From: Chroococcidiopsis sp. CCMEE 29
GTDB taxonomy: Bacteria; Cyanobacteriota; Cyanobacteriia; Cyanobacteriales; Chroococcidiopsidaceae
NCBI RefSeq assembly: GCF_023558375.1
Contig: NZ_CP083761.1
Span: 5,535,001-5,599,000 of the forward strand
Direction: 5' to 3'
DNA length: 64,000 nucleotides
Within the stretch, counting starts at the first letter, position 1. Each line of letters begins with the position of its first letter. The translations under genes and the position numbers were made by a program. Positions 18,364 to 26,351 of this stretch are shown one piece after another. The notes beneath the pieces were generated by a model. That model was given only the letters and a program-made list of their open reading frames with translations, did no database searches and was not told the DNA's origin.

Positions 18364-19095
18364 ATGAAACCCTATCTTTGGATCGCTTACGATTACACCT
18401 CTACGTCACAGTGCCTAGCGATGTTGGATACAATTCTGGAAAAGCATCCAGAGCGAGACATTATTCATGAAATTGGCAGACCAACGCTGCTTCATGCGGC
18501 GCTAGAGGGATTTCCCATCGTTTCTGAATTCCGAAAGCGATTGAACAATAATCAAATGCTCGTAGTTGACTTTAAAGGTTATGACGTTCCTTACATTGCA
18601 GAAGGGCAGTATTACTATGCAGCTGGAACCGATTTAGTAACGGTAATGGCAGCGGCTCCAAATGAAGCGATTCAAGAAGCGATTGATGGTGCAAACATCG
18701 AGCAGAAACGAGTTGCTTTCGATCTGATGACTTGCCAAGATGACGACTGGAAAGTTAAAAGAGCCCAGGAGTTAGCAGATTTGGGAGCGAGCTTAGTCAG
18801 TTGTCATACCGGTTGGAGCGAACAAGCGGCTGGAAAGAACCCATATGTACTGATTGGAAAGGTTTGTCAACAACTGAAATATACCTCTACTCAAGTCATC
18901 CCCATGGGAGGAATCAAGCCCAGCAATATAAAAGACTTGAAAGCGTATGTCGAGCAGATTTTCGCGATCGCTGTCGGAAGTGCGATTACCAGAAGCAACG
19001 ATCCCAACCTTGCGATCGCACAGTTCCAACTCGAAATGAATCAATTAAATTCACGTCCACTTTCTAATGCTCCGTGGGCAGCGATCGAACGATAA
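18364..19095 (+). CDS. hxlA: 3-hexulose-6-phosphate synthase-like protein (OMPDC superfamily)
   Basis: Predicted aldolase joining formaldehyde to ribulose 5-phosphate. The 243-residue TIM barrel has the superfamily active-site residues in place: D10 (IAYDYT), E36 (HEIGRP), D69-x-K71-x-x-D74 (VVDFKGYD), H148 in CHTGWSEQAAGKNP, and the phosphate-binding GGIKPSN and AVGSAI loops. The order and spacing fit HPS and its sister 3-keto-gulonate-6-phosphate decarboxylase. The linked isomerase favours HPS. It is somewhat longer than archaeal and methylotroph enzymes (about 210), with an acidic insertion LMTCQDDDWK and a carboxy-terminal extension. A degraded second copy lies at 17077-17220. The starting formaldehyde source is not proven; the GMC oxidoreductase downstream is a candidate. 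Confidence 0.8.
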   Translation: MKPYLWIAYDYTSTSQCLAMLDTILEKHPERDIIHEIGRPTLLHAALEGFPIVSEFRKRLNNNQMLVVDFKGYDVPYIAEGQYYYAAGTDLVTVMAAAPNEAIQEAIDGANIEQKRVAFDLMTCQDDDWKVKRAQELADLGASLVSCHTGWSEQAAGKNPYVLIGKVCQQLKYTSTQVIPMGGIKPSNIKDLKAYVEQIFAIAVGSAITRSNDPNLAIAQFQLEMNQLNSRPLSNAPWAAIER

Positions 19096-19245
19096 AAAGC
19101 GATCTGCAACAGGTAATGACAAGCATGAATAACATGACCTGGAATTAGTCGCTCTATACCAGTGTTAACCAGCTTACCTAAAACTAAGCGATCCCAAACA
19201 AGTACAACAACAGCTAGTACAAAATACTAGAATGCCAAAAATTCT

Positions 19246-21174
19246 ATGCTCAATCAGTTTTCTAATCGTCGTCGCTTTCTTCAAAATGCCGCTCTATTCT
19301 CTACTGGTTTAGTAACTTCATTAGCCTATTCTCGGAAAGCTATTTCTCTCAACCCATCAGCGCCTGTCGAATACATTGTAGTTGGTTCTGGTGCGGGCGG
19401 CGGTCCTCTCGCTGTCAATCTGGCAAAGGCAGGGCATAAGGTCGTTTTAATCGAGGCGGGTGGCGATAGTGAAGGCGACGATCTCATTCAAGTGCCATTA
19501 TTCAGCCCGCTCGTCGGCGAAGATCCAAGAGTGAGATGGGATTACTTCGTTCGGCAGTATACGGACGAGGAACGTCAAAAGCGGAATAGTAAGTACGTTG
19601 CTGACCGAGGAGGAGTGTTGTATCCGCGCGCTGGTACGCTCGGCGGATGCACCGTGCATAATCTGATGATTACGATTTATCCCAATAACAGTGACTGGGA
19701 TGCGATCGCCGAGCTGACTGGCGATCCCAGCTGGAAAGCGGAGAATATGCGAAAGTACTTTGAGCGGCTTGAGCAGTGCCATTATGTTGAGCGACCGACA
19801 AGCACGGACAACCCAACACGTCATGGATTTGATGGCTGGCTGGCTACCGAGATTACCGATCCCGCAATGTTTGCTCAGGATAGCAATATGAAGCGGATCT
19901 TGCTGTCTGCTGAGCGTGAAGCGGGTGCCAAAAACGTGCTTGACAAATTTTTACGCAAGGAACTCGACCCAAATTCTTGGGAAGTTACCCTTAAGGATGC
20001 CGAAGGACTCTACAATATCCCGCAAGCGACTCGCAATGGTCGGCGGCGTGGTCCACGTGACCTGATTAGAGAGACTGCTGCCGCGCTACCAAACAACCTG
20101 ATTGTTAAAACCAACACCCTAGTAACTCGCGTGATTTTCCGTGGCAAGGATGCAGTTGGTGTTGAGTACCTTGAGGGTGCTCATCTTTATCGAGCCGATC
20201 CGCAAGCTCAGCCTGATGGACCAGAACCTGGACCCAAAAAGGTCATGTATGCTTCTCGCGAAACAATCCTGGCAGCAGGGGCTTTTAACAGCCCACAAAT
20301 TCTCAAACTCTCCGGCATTGGTCCGGCAGATGAACTGCACCATCATGGCATCAAGCAAATCGTCAACCTTCCAGGAGTTGGCGAGAACCTGCAAGACCGC
20401 TACGAAGTCGGTGTGATAACGCAGATGAATTCGGATTTCAATCTCACCCAGAACTGTACTCCAGGACAACCGTCAGATCCTTGTATGGCTCAGTTTGAGC
20501 AGGGTAAGGGGGTTTATACGAGCAACGCCACGTTCGCAGGTCATATTCGGAAGTCCGATCCAGCCCGAAGAGTTCCTGACCTATTCATCTTTGGTTTGCC
20601 TGTACCCTACCAAGGCTATTATCCTGGTTGGTCCCAGCCCCTCTCAAAAGTAGGAAACCAATTTAGCTGGACTGTGCTGAAAGCGCACACACGTAATCGC
20701 GCCGGAACCGTAAAACTACGCTCTGCTGACCCACGGGATACTCCCGAAATCAACTTCCATTATTTTACTGAAGGTAGTGACATCGAAGGCGAGGATTTGG
20801 CATCGGTTGTGAATGGGGTAGAATTTGTGCGTCGCATGAACGCGCATATTGCGGATATCTCACAAGAGGTGATTCCAGGTCCAACGGTGCGCTCGCGCGA
20901 AGAGATTATCAAATTTGCGGAGGCTGAAGCGTGGGGCCATCATGCCTCATGCACAAACAAAATAGGTCCAAAAAGCGACCCTATGGCTGTGGTCGATAGT
21001 GAATTTCGCGTTCACGGTGTACGTAATCTGCGTATTGTAGATGCTTCGGTCTTCCCGCGCGTTCCCGGCTACTTTATTGTCACACCGATCTATATGATTA
21101 GTGAAAAAGCAAGTGACGTTATATTAGCAAGCGCTGACAGTCAAAGGATCTTGCCTGTATATGAAAGTAGGTGA
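19246..21174 (+). CDS. Tat-exported GMC oxidoreductase
   Basis: A 642-residue FAD enzyme of the glucose-methanol-choline family, oxidising an alcohol to an aldehyde or lactone. A twin-arginine signal is clear (SNRRRFLQNAALFSTGL), so it works in the periplasm. The ADP-binding loop is YIVVGSGAGGGPLAVNLA and the FAD-linked EAGG follows. The second GMC signature is SRETILAAGAFNSPQILKLSGIGP. The carboxy-terminal domain has the catalytic histidine region WGHHASCTNKIG and VRNLRIVDASVFP. The normal GTCxMG segment reads CTNKIG here. The substrate cannot be read from sequence; the two RuMP genes upstream make methanol or another formaldehyde-releasing compound tempting, but many family members act on sugars or aromatic alcohols. 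Separated by 150 bases from hxlA. Confidence 0.88.
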   Translation: MLNQFSNRRRFLQNAALFSTGLVTSLAYSRKAISLNPSAPVEYIVVGSGAGGGPLAVNLAKAGHKVVLIEAGGDSEGDDLIQVPLFSPLVGEDPRVRWDYFVRQYTDEERQKRNSKYVADRGGVLYPRAGTLGGCTVHNLMITIYPNNSDWDAIAELTGDPSWKAENMRKYFERLEQCHYVERPTSTDNPTRHGFDGWLATEITDPAMFAQDSNMKRILLSAEREAGAKNVLDKFLRKELDPNSWEVTLKDAEGLYNIPQATRNGRRRGPRDLIRETAAALPNNLIVKTNTLVTRVIFRGKDAVGVEYLEGAHLYRADPQAQPDGPEPGPKKVMYASRETILAAGAFNSPQILKLSGIGPADELHHHGIKQIVNLPGVGENLQDRYEVGVITQMNSDFNLTQNCTPGQPSDPCMAQFEQGKGVYTSNATFAGHIRKSDPARRVPDLFIFGLPVPYQGYYPGWSQPLSKVGNQFSWTVLKAHTRNRAGTVKLRSADPRDTPEINFHYFTEGSDIEGEDLASVVNGVEFVRRMNAHIADISQEVIPGPTVRSREEIIKFAEAEAWGHHASCTNKIGPKSDPMAVVDSEFRVHGVRNLRIVDASVFPRVPGYFIVTPIYMISEKASDVILASADSQRILPVYESR

Positions 21175-21317
21175 GTATCCTTCTTACAAAAATAGCGATC
21201 GTTTTGATTATCTCACTTACTCTACACGTCTAGAACATTACCGACTGACAGATGCCCAATTCCAAGGTTTGTGACAGCAGCACACAATGGCATATTTTTT
21301 AGGAGCGGAAATCAAAA

Positions 21318-22013
21318 ATGGCAACTCGAGTAAGCACTAGCGCAATCGCGATTGGCATGGTGCTATTTCCTAACCTGACTCAATTAGATTTTACAGCTCC
21401 TTATGAAGTCTTTTCTCGTCTACCTCATGCCAAAGTTTATCTATTAGCTCCAACTATCGAGCCGATTTACTCTGAGTCTGGTCTTTGCCTCTTTCCCAAT
21501 ACTAGCTTTAAACGATCTCCAGCCCTAGATGTGTTATTTGTTCCAGGTGGTCTAGGTGTTAACGCCAAGCTGGAAGATGCTGCATATCTCCATTTTCTGA
21601 AAACGCAGGGAGAACATGCTCGTTACGTGACTTCAGTTTGTACCGGTTCGCTCTTACTAGCAGCCGCAGGCTTACTCCAAGGATACCGCGCCACCACTCA
21701 CTGGTTTTCTATGGAGTTATTAGAGATGTTTGGAGTTGAGACGGTTGCCGATCGAGTTGTCATTGATCGCAATCGGATTACAGGTGGAGGAGTTACCGCC
21801 GGAATTGACTTTGGATTAGTGCTAGCCGCCCAACTGTATGGGGAAATGGTGGCTCAGGAGATCCAGTTATGGATGGAATACAATCCCGCACCTCCATTTC
21901 AAAGTGGTTCCCCACAAACGGCTAGCCCTGATGTTGTAGAAAACGCGCGGGTGGAGGGTAAGAGCCTCTGGGAAACGCGAAGGCAAATAATTCAACGCAT
22001 CACCCATTGTTAG
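21318..22013 (+). CDS. DJ-1/PfpI family protein, isonitrile-hydratase-like
   Basis: A 231-residue class I glutamine-amidotransferase-like protein. The nucleophile elbow is TSVCTGSLLLAAAGLL, and the preceding strand LDVLFVPGGLG carries the conserved glycines. RITGGGVTAGIDFGL at the carboxy-terminal side is the mark of the isonitrile-hydratase (cyclohexyl-isocyanide hydratase) subgroup and of the amino-terminal domain of FtrA-type regulators; the AraC DNA-binding part is absent. A strong AGGAG lies 13 bases before the ATG. It sits between GMC oxidoreductase and acyl-CoA synthetase. Members of this fold may also act as glyoxalases that remove reactive aldehydes, which would fit the block, but this is inference. 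Confidence 0.85.
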   Translation: MATRVSTSAIAIGMVLFPNLTQLDFTAPYEVFSRLPHAKVYLLAPTIEPIYSESGLCLFPNTSFKRSPALDVLFVPGGLGVNAKLEDAAYLHFLKTQGEHARYVTSVCTGSLLLAAAGLLQGYRATTHWFSMELLEMFGVETVADRVVIDRNRITGGGVTAGIDFGLVLAAQLYGEMVAQEIQLWMEYNPAPPFQSGSPQTASPDVVENARVEGKSLWETRRQIIQRITHC

Positions 22014-22044
22014 TAACAAAACGTGAGTTCAACAGATTAAAACA

Positions 22045-23943
22045 ATGAGCCGTACCAGTAAAGCCCCCACTCTAGAATCTTCTGTCTACTCTGAGGTGCA
22101 ATCGTTGCCAGAAATGTGGTCGATCGCAGCAAGGCGGTTTGCTTCGGTCATGGCAGTTCGCGATCCTCGTAGCCAACCTGAAATCAAGTTTACTTATGCT
22201 CAGTTGTATGAACAGATGCAATGCTTTGCATCCGGGTTGCAGGCTTTGGGAATTGGGTCAACTTCAGAAGATTCCATTCCGCCACGAGTAGCACTATTTG
22301 CAGATAACAGTCCACGTTGGCTGATTGCTGACCAAGGCATTCTGCAATCGGGGGCAGTCAATGTGGTCCGAGGCGCACAAGCAGCCCTTGAAGAATTGCT
22401 GTTTATTTTGAGACAGAGTGGTGCGATCGCCCTTGTTGTTGAAGATATCGCACTGCTCAACAAAATTCGGTCAGGATTAACCGATCTGCCGCTCCGATTT
22501 GTGATTTTGTTGTCTGACGAACTCACTTCTGAAGACACGCTCAAAATCCTCAGCTTCACAGACGCGATTGAACTCGGTCGCTCTCAGCCATTGCAACCCG
22601 TCCAGCAAACTTGTGACACCTTAGCTACACTCATGTACACCTCTGGTACGTCAGGGATGCCTAAGGGGGTGATGCTCACTCACGGCAATCTGATGCATCA
22701 GGTGAATGGAGCGTTTACCGTCGTACAACCGCAAGCCGGAGAGCGGGTGCTCAGCATTCTCCCAAGCTGGCACGCCTACGAACGCTCGTTTGAGTATTTC
22801 ATCTTTTCCAACGGTTGTACGCAGATTTATACGAACATTCGACTGGTTAAAACAGATCTCAAAACCTACAAGCCTGCCTATATGGTTGGTGTGCCCCGGT
22901 TGTGGGAATCTATTTACGAAGGCATTCAGAAACAGTTTCGCGAACAACCCGCAAACAAGCAAAAAGTCATCAACTTTTTTCTAAAGAACAGTCAGCGCTA
23001 TATTCTGGCGCGTCGTGATGCTCAAGGGTTGAATTTAGATCGGCTTGAGAGTTCAGCTTGTCAACGAGCGATCGCTGCTCAGAAAGCCATTGCTCTCGCC
23101 TCAATCCACAACCTCGCAGACAAACTCGTCTACCAAAAAGTCAGGGCAGGCTTGGGCGGACAGTTGAGATTTGTAGTGAGTGGGGGTGGGTCAATCGCAC
23201 AACACTTAGAAGATTTCTTTGAGATCGTTGGCATTGAAATTCTAGGCGGTTATGGATTAACCGAAACTGCGCCGATTACTCATGTTCGTCGTCTGTGGCG
23301 GAATCTTCGAGGAGCTGATGGTGAACCCCTGCCAGAGACTGAAACCCGCATCGTCGATCCGGATACTCGCAAAGATTTACCGATTGGAACAAAGGGATTG
23401 ATTCTGCTGCGGGGTCCGCAGGTGATGCAAGGATATTACAAAGATCCTGAAGCGACGGCGAAAGCGATCAACTCTGAAGGCTGGTTTGACACAGGCGATT
23501 TGGGCATGATCACGCGCTACAACGATTTGATCATCACAGGACGCGCCAAAGATACGATCGTGTTGACCAACGGAGAGAATATCGAACCGCAACCGCTCGA
23601 AGACGCTTGTCTGCGGAGTCCCTATATTGACCAAATCATGTTAGTCGGACAAGACCAGAAAGTTCTCGGTGCTTTAGTTGTCCCAAATTTAGAAACCCTC
23701 GCCCAGGCCGGCAAGACACCCGATCTCAAGAGTCAAGCGGTGCAAGACTTATTTCGGCAAGAGCTAACTCGACTTGTGAAAGAACGCCCTGGATATCGTC
23801 CTGATGAGCGGATTGGACCTTTCCGACTCTTAGATGAACCCTTCACAATCGAAAACGGCTGCCTCACCCAAAAGCTGAGTCTGCGTCGCAATGTTGTGAT
23901 GGAGCGCTACCAAGGCATCGTAAACGAAATGTTTAAGGGATAA
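22045..23943 (+). CDS. Long-chain acyl-CoA synthetase (AMP-binding)
   Basis: A 632-residue AMP-forming ligase that activates fatty acids to acyl-CoA or acyl-AMP. The P-loop-like AMP motif is LMYTSGTSGMPKGVMLTHG; the second motif is GGYGLTETAPITHVR; GWFDTGDLG and the hinge TGRAKDTIVLTNGENIEP follow. Overall it matches the FACL/FadD15-type group used in cyanobacteria for recycling free fatty acids. The final catalytic lysine region (TQKLSLRRNVV) is near the end. It starts 31 bases after the PfpI gene and ends 33 bases before a GST gene, so these three are one transcription unit. The substrate chain length cannot be judged. Confidence 0.9.
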   Translation: MSRTSKAPTLESSVYSEVQSLPEMWSIAARRFASVMAVRDPRSQPEIKFTYAQLYEQMQCFASGLQALGIGSTSEDSIPPRVALFADNSPRWLIADQGILQSGAVNVVRGAQAALEELLFILRQSGAIALVVEDIALLNKIRSGLTDLPLRFVILLSDELTSEDTLKILSFTDAIELGRSQPLQPVQQTCDTLATLMYTSGTSGMPKGVMLTHGNLMHQVNGAFTVVQPQAGERVLSILPSWHAYERSFEYFIFSNGCTQIYTNIRLVKTDLKTYKPAYMVGVPRLWESIYEGIQKQFREQPANKQKVINFFLKNSQRYILARRDAQGLNLDRLESSACQRAIAAQKAIALASIHNLADKLVYQKVRAGLGGQLRFVVSGGGSIAQHLEDFFEIVGIEILGGYGLTETAPITHVRRLWRNLRGADGEPLPETETRIVDPDTRKDLPIGTKGLILLRGPQVMQGYYKDPEATAKAINSEGWFDTGDLGMITRYNDLIITGRAKDTIVLTNGENIEPQPLEDACLRSPYIDQIMLVGQDQKVLGALVVPNLETLAQAGKTPDLKSQAVQDLFRQELTRLVKERPGYRPDERIGPFRLLDEPFTIENGCLTQKLSLRRNVVMERYQGIVNEMFKG

Positions 23944-23976
23944 AGAACAACACCAATTTTAGAAGGGAAATAAAAC

Positions 23977-25188
23977 ATGACCATTCAAAATACTGAATCC
24001 AGTTGGGAGCAATTGTTAGAAGTTGCCCGAAACAATACTTCGGCTCGACGGGTGCGTAGACCTGGACAATCTCCTTCTACTGCACCCATTCCGAGTAGTT
24101 TGCACAAACTGCCCGCCGACACGGCACCTCCTGTTTTGCTTTATCGAGATACAAACTCTTGGTGCCCTTTTTGCGAGCGTGTTTGGTTTGCCTTAGAAGA
24201 AAAGGGAATTCCGTTTGCAACTGAGTTTATCGATCTGTTCAACAAACCCAAATGGTATGCCGATTTGGTTCCAACAACCCTTGTTCCAGCGGTAAAAATT
24301 GACTCGCAGTTCGTTCACGAATCCAAAGACATTCTTTTAGCGTTGGAAGAACGATTTGGGGCAACGTTGCTTCCTGATAATGCAGAAGAAAACGCGATCG
24401 CAAGACAATGGATCGAGGAAGCAGAAACCAACGGGTTTAAGGAAGCTGGCTACAAATTCCTGCTGACAAAAACGTCAGAGGCGGATGAACTAGAAACGCT
24501 ACAAACCACATTTGAGGTCAAACTAGACGAACTAGAGCAAGCGTTAGGACAGTATCCAGGGCCTTACTTTTTGAGCACGTTCAGTTTAGTTGATATCATG
24601 TATAGCCCGCATCTCGATTGCTTGGCTGCTAGTTTACCGGTCTATCGGGGTTATTCAGTCAAGGGCAATCCTCGCTTTCCTCGGATCAATGCTTGGTTTG
24701 CAGCACTGGCTGAGCGCCCTGCTTATCACCGAGTCAAGTCAGACGATATTACCAATAATTTGTTGTTCCGTCGTCTCTGGAGAACAGAACCGAGCGCAAA
24801 TCTACTTCCTCCCGATTCAGCCATCAGCCATAAGTTGGACTATCGAGCAGAAGCAGCAGAGCGCTTGAGCGACAATCATGATGTTGCGATCGCAGATATT
24901 CTCAAGAACTCCGGACTACAAGCGTTTTTAGGAAAAACCTCAGCGATCAAAGCCGCGATCGACATGCATCTGAGATTGTTGGCAACCTATCTGCTTTACG
25001 GAGAAGATACTCTACTTCCCTGGGGATGCATTGGGAGAAAAGATCAGATCGATCCATTCGCTTCAGCCGTTGGAGCGGTCGCCCTTGCTTACGTGAGGAA
25101 TCGCATCTGTGCACCACGAAATATGAGTGCAGGTGCCGCGATCGCATTTCGTGCAGCCGTCGATCGACTACTGACATCCCTCTACTGA
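23977..25188 (+). CDS. Glutathione S-transferase family protein with CPFC motif
   Basis: A 403-residue protein. Residues 45-125 form the thioredoxin-like GST domain with a redox motif SWCPFCERVWFALEEKGIPF, then VPTTLVPAVKID and the H/E-S step VHESKDIL. An all-helical GST carboxy-terminal domain follows. About 150 further residues extend the protein (RAEAAERLSDNHDVAIADIL, then AYVRNRICAPRNMSAGAA), longer than the common 220-residue GSTs; similar extended forms exist in cyanobacteria and plants. The CxxC motif suggests thiol reduction or omega-class activity. A strong AGAAGGGA precedes the ATG. It is linked to the acyl-CoA synthetase, so a role in handling reactive lipid or aldehyde products is plausible. 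Confidence 0.87.
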   Translation: MTIQNTESSWEQLLEVARNNTSARRVRRPGQSPSTAPIPSSLHKLPADTAPPVLLYRDTNSWCPFCERVWFALEEKGIPFATEFIDLFNKPKWYADLVPTTLVPAVKIDSQFVHESKDILLALEERFGATLLPDNAEENAIARQWIEEAETNGFKEAGYKFLLTKTSEADELETLQTTFEVKLDELEQALGQYPGPYFLSTFSLVDIMYSPHLDCLAASLPVYRGYSVKGNPRFPRINAWFAALAERPAYHRVKSDDITNNLLFRRLWRTEPSANLLPPDSAISHKLDYRAEAAERLSDNHDVAIADILKNSGLQAFLGKTSAIKAAIDMHLRLLATYLLYGEDTLLPWGCIGRKDQIDPFASAVGAVALAYVRNRICAPRNMSAGAAIAFRAAVDRLLTSLY

Positions 25189-25327
25189 GAAACACGAGGC
25201 AAGTTACAAAGAGAGAGAATTTCAATGCCCCGCCCCATTCTCGTTGCTCACGAGATCGTCGTCATGGAACTGCGGTGGAAGTTGACAAATCGGCTAAAGT
25301 ACAGATTATCGGTTTTGAGGAAATTCC
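25189..25327 (+). other. Gap with a possible remnant of a coding sequence
   Basis: The gap between GST and Coq4 genes carries, just before the Coq4 start, a plus-strand frame ending RRHGTAVEVDKSAKVQIIGF then EEIPC. It has good codon quality but no start or domain. It may be the tail of a deleted gene. Confidence 0.25.
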
Positions 25328-25981
25328 ATGCTAGATCTACCCCCTGAAGTACCTCCACATATTCTCAAAGCTGTAAGAGGCTTCATTGCCTTTGCCAATA
25401 ACCCTAATCAAACCGAGGCAGTGTTTGATATGGCAGATGGGTTACGGCAGACCGATCTCTATCAGCAATTTATTGAATACGCGCATTCCCAACCTGCCGT
25501 CGCTCAAATTATCCAAGAGCGCTATTTTGCTCCGATCGCTGATCTAGAACGGTTGCTCAACTGTCCTCAAGGCTCCTTGGGGTATCATTATGCAGCACAA
25601 ATGAAGCGGGCAGGTCTACAACCCGACTTTTATCGCAATATAGCTATAGAAGATGACTACAGCTATATTGCCATGCGAATGCGTCAAACCCATGATGTTT
25701 GGCACATTATCACAGGCTTTGGCACGGATTTAGCGGGTGAGTTGGGACTGCAAGCCTTCACGCTTGCTCAAACGCGCTCCCCCTTGGCAGTGACTATCTT
25801 GGCAGCATCGGCCATGTATGCCCTAAAATCCTCAAGTCCTCTCAATCCCTTAATTGAAAGTATGCAGCAGGGGTGGCGGATGGGAGAAAACGCACACCCG
25901 TTCCTCGCTCAGAAGTGGGAAGAAGACTGGGAAAAGCCATTGTCTGAATGGAGAGCCGACCTCAAAGTTGAGGCGGTATAG
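25328..25981 (+). CDS. Coq4-family protein
   Basis: A 217-residue protein of the Coq4 family. In yeast and humans Coq4 takes part in ubiquinone biosynthesis as a metal-dependent ring-modifying enzyme. The metal motif HDxxH-x11-E is complete (H122-D-V-W-H126 and E138, in HDVWHIITGFGTDLAGELG). Helical flanks and the closing WEEDWEKPLSEWR are normal. Cyanobacteria make plastoquinone and have no ubiquinone, so the substrate here is unknown; a related quinone or a different aromatic acid is possible. The start is the ATG overlapping the previous frame. It precedes the transporter genes by about 100 bases. Confidence 0.88.
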   Translation: MLDLPPEVPPHILKAVRGFIAFANNPNQTEAVFDMADGLRQTDLYQQFIEYAHSQPAVAQIIQERYFAPIADLERLLNCPQGSLGYHYAAQMKRAGLQPDFYRNIAIEDDYSYIAMRMRQTHDVWHIITGFGTDLAGELGLQAFTLAQTRSPLAVTILAASAMYALKSSSPLNPLIESMQQGWRMGENAHPFLAQKWEEDWEKPLSEWRADLKVEAV

Positions 25982-26087
25982 AGCAAAGCCAAGCGTATGT
26001 TCCGTATCAGGTTTGATCGCTTGCGGCGAGTTCTACTCAACCTTAAGAGAGCTGTGTTTTTATGTCTCATTTTGTTACCTCAAACTA

Positions 26088-26342
26088 ATGGATAAAGATA
26101 AACGCCAAGCTTACTGGCGAGCCAATACCGCTTTAATTCGGAATCTCTTAATTGTCTGGGCGCTGGTGTCACTCGTCTTTAGCATCCTGCTGGTTGAGCC
26201 ATTGAACGCTATGCGTCTCGGTGGCTTACCCCTTGGCTTTTGGATGGCACAGCAAGGCTCGATTTTGACATTTGTAGTGCTGATTTTTATTTACGCCATC
26301 CAAATGGATAAGCTTGATCGCAAATACGGTATCAGGAAGTGA
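26088..26342 (+). CDS. Sodium:solute symporter small subunit (DUF4212)
   Basis: An 84-residue membrane protein of the DUF4212 family. After MDKDKRQAYWRANTALIRNL come two hydrophobic helices (LLIVWALVSLVFSILLV and FWMAQQGSILTFVVLIFIYAIQ), then the typical MDKLDRKYGI end. DUF4212 proteins always stand directly before a sodium:solute symporter of the VC_2705 group, as here with a 9-base gap, and are thought to be its accessory subunit. The ATG at 26088 matches the family start. Confidence 0.92.
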   Translation: MDKDKRQAYWRANTALIRNLLIVWALVSLVFSILLVEPLNAMRLGGLPLGFWMAQQGSILTFVVLIFIYAIQMDKLDRKYGIRK

Positions 26343-26351
26343 GGGTGTGTC

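Noticed and set aside
24590-24868. 92-codon frame inside the GST gene
   Set aside because: Alternate frame of a well-supported coding sequence.
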